Origin: Brienomyrus brachyistius
Lineage: Eukaryota; Chordata; Actinopteri; Osteoglossiformes; Mormyridae
DNA length: 64,000 nucleotides
Direction: 5' to 3'
Assembly (NCBI RefSeq): GCF_023856365.1
Contig: NC_064544.1
Location: 22,420,399 to 22,484,398, forward strand
Shown here: positions 11,101 to 23,100 of the stretch, piece by piece
Position numbering within the stretch: the stretch's first letter is position 1
How the letters are laid out: every line of letters begins with the position of its first letter
Program-made: the position numbers and the translations under genes
The notes under the pieces: generated by a model
Told to the model about the DNA's origin: nothing
Seen by the model: the letters and a program-made list of their open reading frames with translations, nothing else
Database searches by the model: none

Positions 11101-14100
11101 CCCAGCCCATCCAGTCTACAGGTGGGGCAAGGCAGAGACACCAACCTGTCCTCTGTGCTCCAAGCTAGGAACCTGCAGCACATCCTGAGATGCTGCCCAA
11201 AGGCACTGAGTGAGGGGCCCTGCTCCTGGAGGCATGACCTGCTCCTGAAGGTCATTGTGAAGGCATCAGCTCAGGAGCAGAATGGCCTAAACATTCCCGC
11301 CCCTTAGAGGCTGGTCATCACCTTCATTAGAGCAGGGAGTAACCAAGATCTGCAGCAAGAATCTCAGCTGGTATTCAGGACCAAGGTGGATGGAGAGCAA
11401 AGTCGAGGTCCGCCGCAGGGGCTTTGCAGCCCGATATTTAACTAAAGTCTTCAGTTGGTTGGCTATTGAAGGTGAGAGGAAGAGAAGAGCCACAACACCA
11501 CCGATGCGGCGGAGAAAGCCTCAAGATGGCTGTGGTTCAAGAGAGAGGAGTCCTGGGCGAAGAGTAGCCATTTAACCACTGGAACACACACATGTTGAAT
11601 GACCTGAAACATCTGGTGATTCCAGGAGCATCACTAGATGTACTTGAACAGCAACAGAAGAATTTAGGAATTGATATTTGTCTATTTCTCCAAATTTCTG
11701 TAGTTTACAAAATATACATTAAAACTTTTTACTACATTTTACATTTAAAAGTCCATCAGTACTTTTTCCATGAGGTGTTTCCATATGATTGCTGGTTCTC
11801 TCACATCCCAGTTACTGTTGGTATTACAGTTCTATCAGTGCACTGTCCAGCTCTTACACTGTAATGTGGGTCACAGAGGCTTTTATTTTTAATAAGAATG
11901 TCTTCTGCTGCTAATTTGTGTAAAATTATCATCTAACAGCTCATGATCATATATGATGAATTTTAGTTTATTTTGTCTTTATGGAAAGAATGGTCATTAA
12001 TGGTCTGACATTGTTAAATAATGTCGCTATAATTAAAGATAGCTGGTGTAACGTATGATGGGTTGAATTTAACATATAATTATAAATCCCATTTTTGTTT
12101 TATTTAAAAAATAACTTTTCATTTTGCAGCTACGTGGCAGAATATTCTACTCAACACTCTGACAGCTGCATTTCCCATCGTTATGGTTTGTGTCCTAACA
12201 GGTAAGTTTAAGTGTAATTAATGCATAAGAAACAGCTCCTGGTAAAACATTAAACACACTGTGGTGCATCTTTGAAGATGGCAAACATACTTCAGTGTTT
12301 TAGCACATGCTGCTCATTTTTCATCTCATTACTGTACAGAGTTTATTTTGATGATTTTGTTGCTCAGGTTTTAAAATACCTTTAAATCAAAACTTCTGAA
12401 CTTCACAACTGAATCCCCAGCTTACTCACACATGCAGTAACCCAGTTAAGAGGGATGGTCCTTAGCATGATGGGTAAGACAAGGGCCTGTATGTAACCTG
12501 AAGTTTCCCAGCCCAGGTCCGGGGTGAAACTCGGCCTGTTTACCTTTAGACAGCTGCTTAACCTGAACTGCTCCGGTGCCCAGCTGTCTGACAGGGGACG
12601 GTTTTAAATAGCTAAGTACTGAGGATTATTTAAAATTAGGGCTGCCAGATTACTGGAAAAAAATCACATCATAATGTTTGATATTTTTGTAATAAATGTT
12701 GCAATATTTATTAAACAAAAAAGAAGCTGAAAATAAGCTAAAGCCTGTCATATAAGTCGGTTGTGTTACCACGAATTGTAATGATAAATAACACATTTAT
12801 AGTTACATTTATACATATAGTTACATTTATATAGCGCCTTTCACAATCCCAAGGTCGCTTTACAGAAAAAATAGATAAATAAGAAAGAGAGATCAGTAAT
12901 CGGTAAAGGAGGAAGAGACAGAAGACAAATCTCTAATTCAGATTTGAATGGTAGAAAGTCTGGTGTGTGGAACAGTGAGGAGATTATTATTAGAGTATCT
13001 GAGAGAGCGAGAGGGTGAGCAGGGAGTCAGTAGTTCACTGAGGTAGTGAGGAGTGAGGTTATGCAGAGCTTTATAAGCGACAAGTAATATTTATAATTTG
13101 ATGTGAGACTGAAATGGTAACCAGTGTAGCTGAGAGAGGATGGCTGTGATGTCAGTGGAGCGTTTGGTGTGAGTGAGAACTCAGGCTGCTGAGTTCTGAA
13201 CATATCGAAGCTTTTATATAAATTCTGAGGGGATCCCAATGAAAAGGGGGCTGCTGTCATCAATATGGCACGTAATAAAAGCATGAAGCAGAATTTGGGC
13301 ATCAGTATTGGACAGAAATGGGTGTAGACAAGCGATATTATGGAGGGGAAAGGATGTCGTTTTGGAGAGGAAATTTATATGAAGATCAAAGAAGTTAAGA
13401 GTCAAATAGCACACGGTGATTTTTGATAACTGTAGCAGGTTTTACAGGGACACCATTCAGGACATTATCCGGAAGAGAGATGTGTTTATCAGTGATGCAA
13501 TTGGAGAACTGATTATGGAAGGACATGCTTTAAGTAGAGGTGTAGCGGCTGGTCGAGCTGACCAGGATAACAAAGATGTCAGGGTCAGCTCCTGTTCCAC
13601 TCTGTGCCCCTTCCCCGTTTGGCCAGCAGGCGTTGATGGTCATCTCCTCCCTTGTGTTGTCAGTCTTTGTGTCTTCCCCTGCTCCCTATCAGCTGCAAGG
13701 AACGCATTGAACATGCAGCTGCCTGTGATTCCCTCTGTCTTATGTTCGAATCCCACCTCCTCTGTTTTTGTGGATTTTGTTCCCTAGTGTTTTATTGTAT
13801 GAGTTTTTCTAGTTCCTGTTTCTTCTGATTTGTATTTGGTTTTGGTTTCGTTCTTTGTGCCTGTGCTTGTGTTTCTACCTGTCTGTTCCCCAGCGTTAGT
13901 TCCTGTTTCCCTGTTTCCTTGGTTAGTTCTTAGTTTCCCTGTTCAGTTCCCTGAGTTAGTTTCACCTGTTACCTGTTCTTGTGTGTTTTCCTGATTTGCT
14001 TGTTGTCCTGCACCTTCTCCTATTGGTTAATTGTCTGTTTCACTCCTGATTGTCATCACCTTGTTCAGCTTTTGTATTTAAGTTCTTGCCTAAGTTTTAG

Positions 14101-17100
14101 TCCCTAGTAGTTCATTGTTTGTGATGGTTTATGTTTGTTGCCTCCTTGCCTGATTCCCCCTTTGCAAATTTAGTTTTTCTTTATCCCCTTTAATTTTTTG
14201 ACCCCTTGTGATCCTTTTGGTTTTTTTGTAGTGATCTTAATGTTTCTGTTTTGCGTAATAAATCCCCATTTGTCCCGTGAGCCGAAAGTGGGTCGTCCAT
14301 TGCTGTTCAAACCTGCACTATGCCTCGTACTCGCTCCAAACCCGCCCAAATTCCTGACAAAGGAGTTTTATAGCTGGAGTAGCACAATCAAGGTTAAAAG
14401 GTGAGAATGATTGAGAAAAAGGAGGGAAATTATGAAAGATTTGGTTAATTTTGACTTAAAAAAAGTAAAAATGCCTGCCACTACTCAGCTCTATTGGGCC
14501 ATGCTTGTACAGGAGGTCTGAGGAGTTTGTTTACAGTGTTAAGGAGTGTCTGTGGCCTAGACTTAGCCCCACTTATGATGAAGTTTGAGCGAGCAGTATT
14601 TAGGGCGTCTGTTAGGAATAGCTGAGAGGCCAGAGGCTTCAGGAACCAGAGAAGGCCATGTAGTTCCAAAAGGTGCAAACATTTATTATCCTCTCGCAGA
14701 AGAGGGCACAAATACAAAGTATTAACAACAAAAAAATTACCCCAAACAGGCTATATCCTGGCAGCCTCTGGATCCATAACAACTTTTTCCTTTAGCACCT
14801 TCTGCGGGGTTTAAATAGATTCCAACCCCTCCCCTTGGGACAATTAATCTAACAATTATCTTCAATACATCCCACATACACAGTTCTAAAATATACCATC
14901 CAAACCACAATTTTATTCGGATTTATTCATAATACCAACAAGGACTAAAATATCAGTCTTATTGTAATATGTAAAAATTCTCCCCCCCCCCTCCCCACTT
15001 GGTTTTACCCAACAATTGTGAACACCCTTCCCCACCCAAATCACACAATTGCAATGGTACAATCCATGCACAATCTTGGTCAGCATCCATAGTGGAAGGG
15101 AAATACCCAAGATATCCGCATCCTCCCCATCACTATACTTAATTTTATAAAATGTTGGCCAATTAATATTAACATACAGTAACATAACAATATTGTCAGG
15201 TTCCAATCCGTGACAGCGTCCCTATGCTTTTGGATGTGCTTGGTGTATAGAAGCATGTGCACAGTGAGACCAGGGGTGAACCAAGGACAAGAGTGAGTCT
15301 TTAGAGGGCCTGGATCATTAAGCAGTACAGAGATAGCGTCATTATAGAAAGAAACCATAGTATCAGGAAAAGAGAGTTTATGTAAGTCAGACAGGGAAGG
15401 AGGTTACAACTGACAGAGCTGATATTGCAATAAGTGACAGAGATTTTCTTAGAAGGAGGAGTATTAGTGTGAAAACTGCATTCAATAAGCTTATGATCAG
15501 AAATACCAGAGACATAAATGTCATTCAAACCAATAGAATAGAATAGAATAACTATTGTCATTCAGAATACACACCGGTTACATATTCAGAATGAATATGT
15601 CTGAAACAGCGATGTACGCTGCTTATTGCTGCTTTAGTGTTAATATATTTTTATTTATATTCTATGTTAATTCCTCTCTGTATTCTTTTTTTCTATTTAT
15701 TTTCTATTTAGATTGACTTTTCATGACACTTATTAATCTGCTTCCTAATCTGTGTGGCTCTATAGGTTAGAACTTAACCGCAGGATGATTCTGCTCTCTG
15801 ATCATTACTTGCACATTACTATGGACAAAAGTGTCTGATACACAGATGAACCACTGAATGCATTTGTTTTTTCTTGTGTCTAACATTAATTACTTTTTGG
15901 CTGACTATTATTATCTTATTTCAGGTTCTTTCATTGAGTTCTCAGCAAAATATTCCCCAACTCCAGCTGAGAAAGCAACATTTAGAGGAATGTCTGGTGG
16001 AATCATATTTATTTTCATCTTTTTTGTTATATTCCGAGGTGAGTACATTTAGAAATGGATTTCAGGAATATTGGACTATATGATTATGTCTAAAGATTTA
16101 TTTTCTACTTTGTATTTAAACACAGAAAGGTGTGACGATTTACATAATAAAATTTTTTATAATGCAGTATCCGTTTTGTTCATTGTTAATCTGTATCCAT
16201 GGGGCAGCACAGTGGCTCAGTGGTCAGCACTGCTGCCTAACACCTCCAGGCTGCTGGTTTGAGTCCCCCTCCTCTGTGTCTGTGTGCAGTTTGCATGTGC
16301 TCCCCATGTCATGTGGGTTTGAGTCCCCCCTCCTCTGTGTCTGTGTGCAGTTTGCATGTGCTCCCCATGTCATGTGGGTTTGAGCCCCCCTCCTCTGTGT
16401 CTCTATACAGTCTGCATGTGCTCCCCATGTCTTGTGGGTTTGAGCCCCCCTCCTCTGTGTCTGTATACAGTCTGCATGTGCTCCCTATGTCTTGTGGGTT
16501 TGAGCCCCCCTCCTCTGTGCCTGTATATAGTCTGCATGTGCTCCCCATGTCATGTGGGTTTGAGCCCCCCTCCTCTGTGCCTGTATATAGTCTGCATGTG
16601 CTCCCCATGTCTTGTGGGTTTGAGCCCCCCTCCTCTGTGCCTGTATATAGTCTGCATGTGCTCCCCATGTCATTTGAGTTTTCTCCAGCTACTCAAGTTT
16701 CCTCCTGAAGCCCACAGTCTCCCTCTCAGGTTAACTGGTGCCTGTAAATTGCCCATAGCATGTGATTGTGTGTGTATGGCCTCCCATCCAAGCTGTACCT
16801 CTGCCCTCTGCTGCTTGGAAGAGGCTCCAGGCCCCCTGTGACCCTGCCCACTGCTATTCTCATTAAAGCTGTACTTGTCTAGGTCATTGGGGGGGTGGTC
16901 CTTTTTTAGCAGAGACCCCTGGCTAAGCCTGTGCATTAAAGCTCCCCTGCCCCCCAGCACCTTGGGTTACATTTTGTTACCCTATTTATATCTTCAAATG
17001 AAGTTTTTTTTTTAACCATATGGGATTTAACCCCTTATCCACCAGGTGACAGGGCTGTGCAAAGCAGCACCTTAAACACAGGACACTCAGCACATTTGTT

Positions 17101-20100
17101 CTATATTCTCTGTCTGAAATGAATTTTATGTTTGCTAACTGTTTTATTCTTGTTTCAGTTGTCGACTTTGTGGTTTGGACAAAATATTCCAAAGACAGAG
17201 AAAAAAGAGATAAAATACTTGCCATCATAGCAGGAATAACTGGAGTTACATTTCTGGTCATCATGGCTTCATCCATCAGTAAGTCTGTGTATTGTATAAG
17301 TTCCCATGTGTGCTATTAGCATTTTCTCCCCGTGTTTGCACTGGTTTCCTCCATGCAGGGGCGTTATTTTTTTGTGGGCGTGCAGCTTCATCGGCAACAT
17401 ACACTCACTGGCGACTTTATTAGGTTCACCTGTTTAACTGCTTATTGAAGAAAATATGTAATCAACCAATCATATGTCAGCAGGACATTGTATAAAATCA
17501 TGCTGATACAGGTCTGGAGCTTCAGGTAATGTTCACATCAAACACTAGAATGGGGAAGAAAGCTGATTTATATGACTTTGAACATGGCATGGTTGCTGGT
17601 GACAGACATGCTGGAATGAGTACTTCAGAAACTGCTGACCTGCTGGGATTTTCACGTACAACCATCCTAGGGTTTGCAGAAAATGGGCCAAAAAAGAGAA
17701 CATCCAGTGAGTGATGATCCCATGTCGGTTTTTGACAAACTTTAGTGCTGAGAAGAACCTTTTATTGGTACAAGAGGTGACTGGCAGAGTGATAATAGGC
17801 TGGCAGAGTGATAATAGGCTGGCAGAGTGATAATAGGCTGGCAGAGTGATAATAGGCTGGCAGAGTGAGCCTAAGTCAGGATCGGCTTGCAGAAGGTTGT
17901 TTTCCACAAGAAATATATAAAGACCCAATAAGGAATTTGGAGGACTTTCTTCCCATTGTTATTTATGTATGAACAGCTTGTACTCTGTCCCTGCCTGGGT
18001 GGTGGACACACCCCCCTGTAATACCCACACATCTGAAGGGGATGGGGGATTTTCTCCCTTCTGAGGTGAACAGACTGCCTCACAAACCTCAGAAGCTGTA
18101 AAGTGGCATGACTAACCATGTCTGTAATGCCCTGTATGCTGAAGCTAATTACTAAAAAGTCACTGTGAAGATTCCGTACAAAGCCACCAGCTGCAACCAA
18201 AACTCAAGCAGTGGCCATGCTTAGGGCTAATACTGTACCAAAGGAGTCACGATCAAACTATTGCTTGTCTGGATCTGATACGCATTTACCACTACAGGAA
18301 CAATGGACACAAGAACATTGCAATTATTAATCCTGGAAGACCATCTTGTCACGCTAAGAACATGCAGGGTTTTGTATCTCCCTGTCCCTGACTCTCGCAC
18401 TACAGTACTTGTTGAACCTCAATGAAAAGGCCATGTCGCTTCACAGAGCCTCTCATGATGGTAGAAACACCAAAGGATTTACATGAAGCTGAAGCACACG
18501 TCCACAACAAGGGTCAGTCTCTGGGCAAAGCACAAAACAGACCTTCTCATTGGTCTCGTCCTGAGTATGACGTTAATCTACATACAACCCTATAAGGAGG
18601 TCCTCCAACTTACAGGGAATAATTTAGGGGTTCATGGTAGGATTGGCACTCCAGCCACCAGAAAGAACCTCTCACTGGTCCATTCGGACTAGTGTGATGC
18701 TGAGGTGTCGCCTATCACATGACTGCACTCAGGTTCTCAACCCTGAGGTGGTTTGTCATGTGGCAATTACAGCAACGCACTGTAATCAGCTCTCATTGTT
18801 CTCCTGTATGACAGCTTGCACACCTCTGTAAATGGCTGACAGAGCAGCACAGCCAGTGTAGCCCTGTCTCTTATATTGTTGGTATACAGACCAAAGTGTA
18901 TAATGTCTGGCTAAGACATTTGGCAAGAGCAGCTCCATTTGTGTCCTTTACATGGACTAAATCAAGAAAACACCCTTCAGTCTTTGCTGTTGTCTTCATA
19001 TCATAAAATTACAGGCAGCTGATCCCTTGTGTTTCAGGGCCAATTCATACTAATGTCACGCTTACCGTCTGTGCACAGTGTGAGGGCTGTAAATTTCATC
19101 ATCAGGTGTGTCTAGCAGACATTTTGTGTGCCAGTGCACGTCACCTGTGCATGTGCATAGAATTTCACTGGGTGTTTCCAGTATCAACAGATCATGCAAA
19201 CACTGCTGGCTGCGATGGAAAAATATTGTTTGATATGTTCTGCACTATAAGAACATTGTATATATAGTGTACTTTAGTATTTTTGTGCATTTTTGTGTTT
19301 ATGAAGTTTATTCATTTTGTCACATTACAGTTTAACTAAGAAGTAAACTTGAGCCATATTTCATTTTTCAAACCTCCAGACAATATACTGTGGTATACAA
19401 TATTTTCAAAAGCAATGCTATTCTGGCATTTTGAGATCTTGCCGATAAAATTCATTGCGAGGGAGGGGGTCCCGGCTAATTTCAAAGTTCCCTGGTATAC
19501 TGTATTACCTAAATACCAGCCAGGCCTGGTAACTTTAGAACTGTGCATAGAAGTTTACCCATTTTACTACACTATTTGTACTGCTGTACAGATGTTGCAA
19601 TACATCCCTCCTCTACTGGTTTGAGGGAGTATTACTGTAATACTGGCCAAGACTGGTAACTTTAAAACAAATAGAAGTTTACCCATTTCAGTACACTGCT
19701 TGTATTTGTGTTTGTTGCAATACATCTGCCCTCTACTGGTCTGGAGGAGTATCATCGCTGTATGTATGTGACCGTCTGAATCCACAGACAAATGTAGCAT
19801 GTACACAACCGTGCACGGACCATAACGGCACAAGGAAAAGTGGAGTATGAACTTTGCTTCAAGGGACACAGAGAGATACTTGGCTTTCTTCACTTCCTCA
19901 CTAATATCCTTCTACTTTGTTTGATGCACAGTCTGGAGTCGTGGAAATTCATATCACTGCTGGTGTAGCAGGACATTCATGCATGTGGCAAATAAAAATC
20001 TGCATCTTGACCTCATTCATCACCAGTGTTAGGGTCAGCACTAAAAAAAAGTAATGTATTACGTATTACTCATTACTTTTTGAAAAAGTAATGGATTACT

Positions 20101-23100
20101 TTACTTTCCACGGGGAGTAATTAAGTACAGTAATTAGTTACACTACTCGTTGCATTACTTTGCAGTGATGCATTGCTTTATTTAATTGCCAGTCACTAAT
20201 TGCTTATATCATTAAACCTTATATATACCCATATATCAGCTTCCCAGTTTTAATAAGGATGACGTTTAAAAATTCTTCATTTTATGTTCTATAATAAAGT
20301 AAAGAAAGGAAATAGAATGGTTTCAGAGGGGATGAAAACCAGTCAAAAGAGCACAGAACAAGACCCAACTGTATGTTTCATGCATTTCAAACAGGCCAGT
20401 CTATAAGCCATAAAATAAACCTATATTAATATATAATGAAAATAATAAAAGCAATTGGGTTTTCTAATGCCACATAATGAAAATGACCCCAAAATAAAAT
20501 ATAAATATATAAAATAGTAGGGGGACCAGGTGGTGCAGTAGTTAGCGCTGTTGTCTCACACCTCTGGGACCAGGTGTACCATAAAACAGGACCAGGACAG
20601 GGAATTCCAGGCAAGCAGGTTTATTAATGTAAGACAGAGAGAAGTCAGAAGCCGTTGCAGGGTTGTAAGCAGAAGCCGTCCGTACAAAACACCAGAAGCT
20701 GAGACGTATCCAAAAGTCGTGGTCGTAATGGGAATAGTTGAGGGTCGAAGAGCTAGGGAGTCATTCAGAAGACGCAGACGAACAGAGATGGAGAATCCGC
20801 GAGGGGCGTCACAGGGAGGGCGGAAAGGACGGAGGGCAGGCAGCAGGCGTGGGTAGTTCAGGAAGGGCCATACGGACAGAATGCAACTGTGGGAAGAACA
20901 AATGTTTAGATCGCTGAGTAGTGGCATGCCAACAATACCTCATAAGTAGGAAGTTCTACGGATTATCCCTAAGCGGGATCAGCTGCGGTTGCCGCCTCCA
21001 CAAGGTGGGTGTGACACCAGGGTTTGAGTCTCTGCCATGGCTCCGTGTGTGTGGAGTTTGCATGTTCTCCCCGTGTCAGTGTGTCCAGTTGCTTATTCAT
21101 CAGTAAACTAGTGGTTATATCTCTGGAAGAGTCTCTCACATCGTTTGTCAGACAGTCTATTTCTCCTTGGAGTTAACACTAGATTTCCCATCCTGAAAAG
21201 CCTCTCCACTGGCCCACTAGATGGCGCTGCTGTGTTAAATTTCAACAATACAGCGTTTATTGTAGGGAATGGTACAAGATCTCCATCTCTGACCTTGACT
21301 TCAAATATTGAATGACTTCAGCATTCAAACAGTCTATTTCATCATCAAAAGCAAAGAATTTATTTTCAATGGAACTGCTACTGGGTGCAGGTTACGTTTT
21401 GCGCCGAGCTCATTGCGAGGAAAAGCACGACACTCGGCAGTCTGCAGTGTCCTCAGGGCTGCTCTCCTGTCCTCTTCCCTTTGCCACTGCAGTTTGGCAG
21501 TGTGACAGCAGTGAGGAGAGCTTCTATGCTACCAAACACATTCACACATCTTGTCTTGACCGCCTGCAGTATAAAGATTGGATAAGGTCGGCTGTGTAAG
21601 ATGCGCTTGCACTGATTTGTCGACGTCACATTCACACATTACACTGCATATTTAAAAGCAGATACGGTATATGACTAACGTGGCCTATTTTCATTATACA
21701 CGTTTTATGTGGAACAGTCAAAGTAATGTGCATATCGCCAACAAACGCTGACATCAACTGATTGTATCACAAGTGAACACAGTAACTGCAATGTAATTAT
21801 TGAATTTAAGAACAGTGATGTGATACACTGCTGCATTACAGACAAATGTAATATGATTACAGTAATGTATTACTTTATAAGGTGTCACACCCAACACTGT
21901 TTCTCACAAATAAAGTCGTCTGATTCTGGCTGCTTGCAGAGAGGCACTGGGGACACATTTTGCTTCGTTTTTGCCAGGTCCAGGTCTGCATGCAGTGTGT
22001 CATCATATCTGCTGGCCAATGCTGTGATTTCTCTAAAGTCTCAGCTGAGCTAAAGTGCTGGTTATTTCTGCTAATCTAAGGACAGCTTTGTATCGGTTTC
22101 CTCTTTCCTTTGTTTTGTGTCCAATCTGTCTGTCTCTCTGTTGTGACAGTTACTAATAAATAAAGGGGCAGCTTATGTTCATCCCACTTTTTGCAGTTAC
22201 CATGGTGCATTTGTTGAGCACTGTGCCTTGCAAAGCCTCTTCCAATCTCTGAATCCAGCAGTCGATAATATGGATTCTTAACTTGCAGCTGACCACCCAA
22301 GCAAAAGGCTGAATCCTCCTTATATCCCAGCCAGTGGCATTTCTGATGCCACTCTTTGCTGCATGTGGTAGGTCGGCCACTGCCAAGGTTAAGGTCCCCT
22401 CATGGTTTTCCAATGAGAATGACTGAGGAAGTTACTCGGCAAAGCAGCCATGCAAAGCAAAACAACGCAACACAGCAGTGCACAGCAAAGCAAATCAGAA
22501 CAAGTTCCTGCAAAGAGAAAAATAAAAATTATACTCCATAATAATGATAGATAAAATATACACTGAGGATTGAAGATTTTCTGTATTCAGCTGTATGGGT
22601 TACATTAAAATAATGTTACAAAATATTAAAATAATACTATGCTTGCTCATATTCTTTTATCATGCAGTCCCTTCAGGATTCCGAGATTTTGTGATATTTG
22701 AGATCAAAATGACATTTTTTGTTGGCGTTTTCTTCAAATTTGAGAAGAATTTTGCGATTTTAGTCTACATTTATCTCTGTTTAACTGAATTTCAATGTGA
22801 ATTTCATGAAATTCTGTTTTATTTATTTATTTTCCCCACCCGATTTTCTCAACGCATGTCCTACAGTTTTATGGTATGCTACTAGCCTACATTATAAACT
22901 CAATCTGGTCATCCAGCAGTCGCAAAATATAATTTTAATGCTGATCAAGGACAAAAAAAGATTTAACTTGCTGATAGTGAGGTGGAGCCAGTGAAGAGGC
23001 TTTTCAGGCTGGCCAATCTACCCAAACAGCAGAAGGTGTCTGTGCCAGATATTGGATAGAATTTGGTGCAGATCCGCAAAACGGGTCTTTCTTTCCAACG

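Larger units (their letters stand above)
12818..15545 (-). mobile_element. L2-like LINE, reverse, broken by an LTR and a second insertion
   Basis: The 3' tail lies at 12818-12860 (reverse complement of CTGTAAAGCGACC...GCGCCTTTC-type ends). Minus-strand fragments follow: L-H-N-I-A-C-L-H-P-F-L-S-N-T-D-A-Q (about 13300), A-L-N-T-A-R-S-N-F-I (about 14600) and an I-S-V-L-L-N-D-P-G-P-L-K-T segment (about 15320). These are in the order expected of a LINE ORF2. It is interrupted by the solo LTR at 13577-14359 and by unrelated DNA at about 14624-15203. Stops and frameshifts make it dead. Confidence 0.65.
20024..21899. mobile_element. Non-autonomous hAT element carrying a SINE and an LTR
   Basis: The termini are CAGTGTTAGGGTCAGCA and GTGTCACACCCAACACTG, matching as inverted repeats with the CAGTGTTGGG ends common in fish hATs. 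Runs of GTAATGTATTAC-like sequence lie just inside both ends. The flanks TTCATCAC and TTTCTCAC give an 8-bp duplication with two mismatches. No transposase frame is present. A SINE and, inside it, a solo LTR were inserted later. Confidence 0.75.

Noticed and set aside
16259..16841. Cys/Pro-rich frames with a 20-residue period
   Set aside because: They come from the 60-bp SINE-derived minisatellite.
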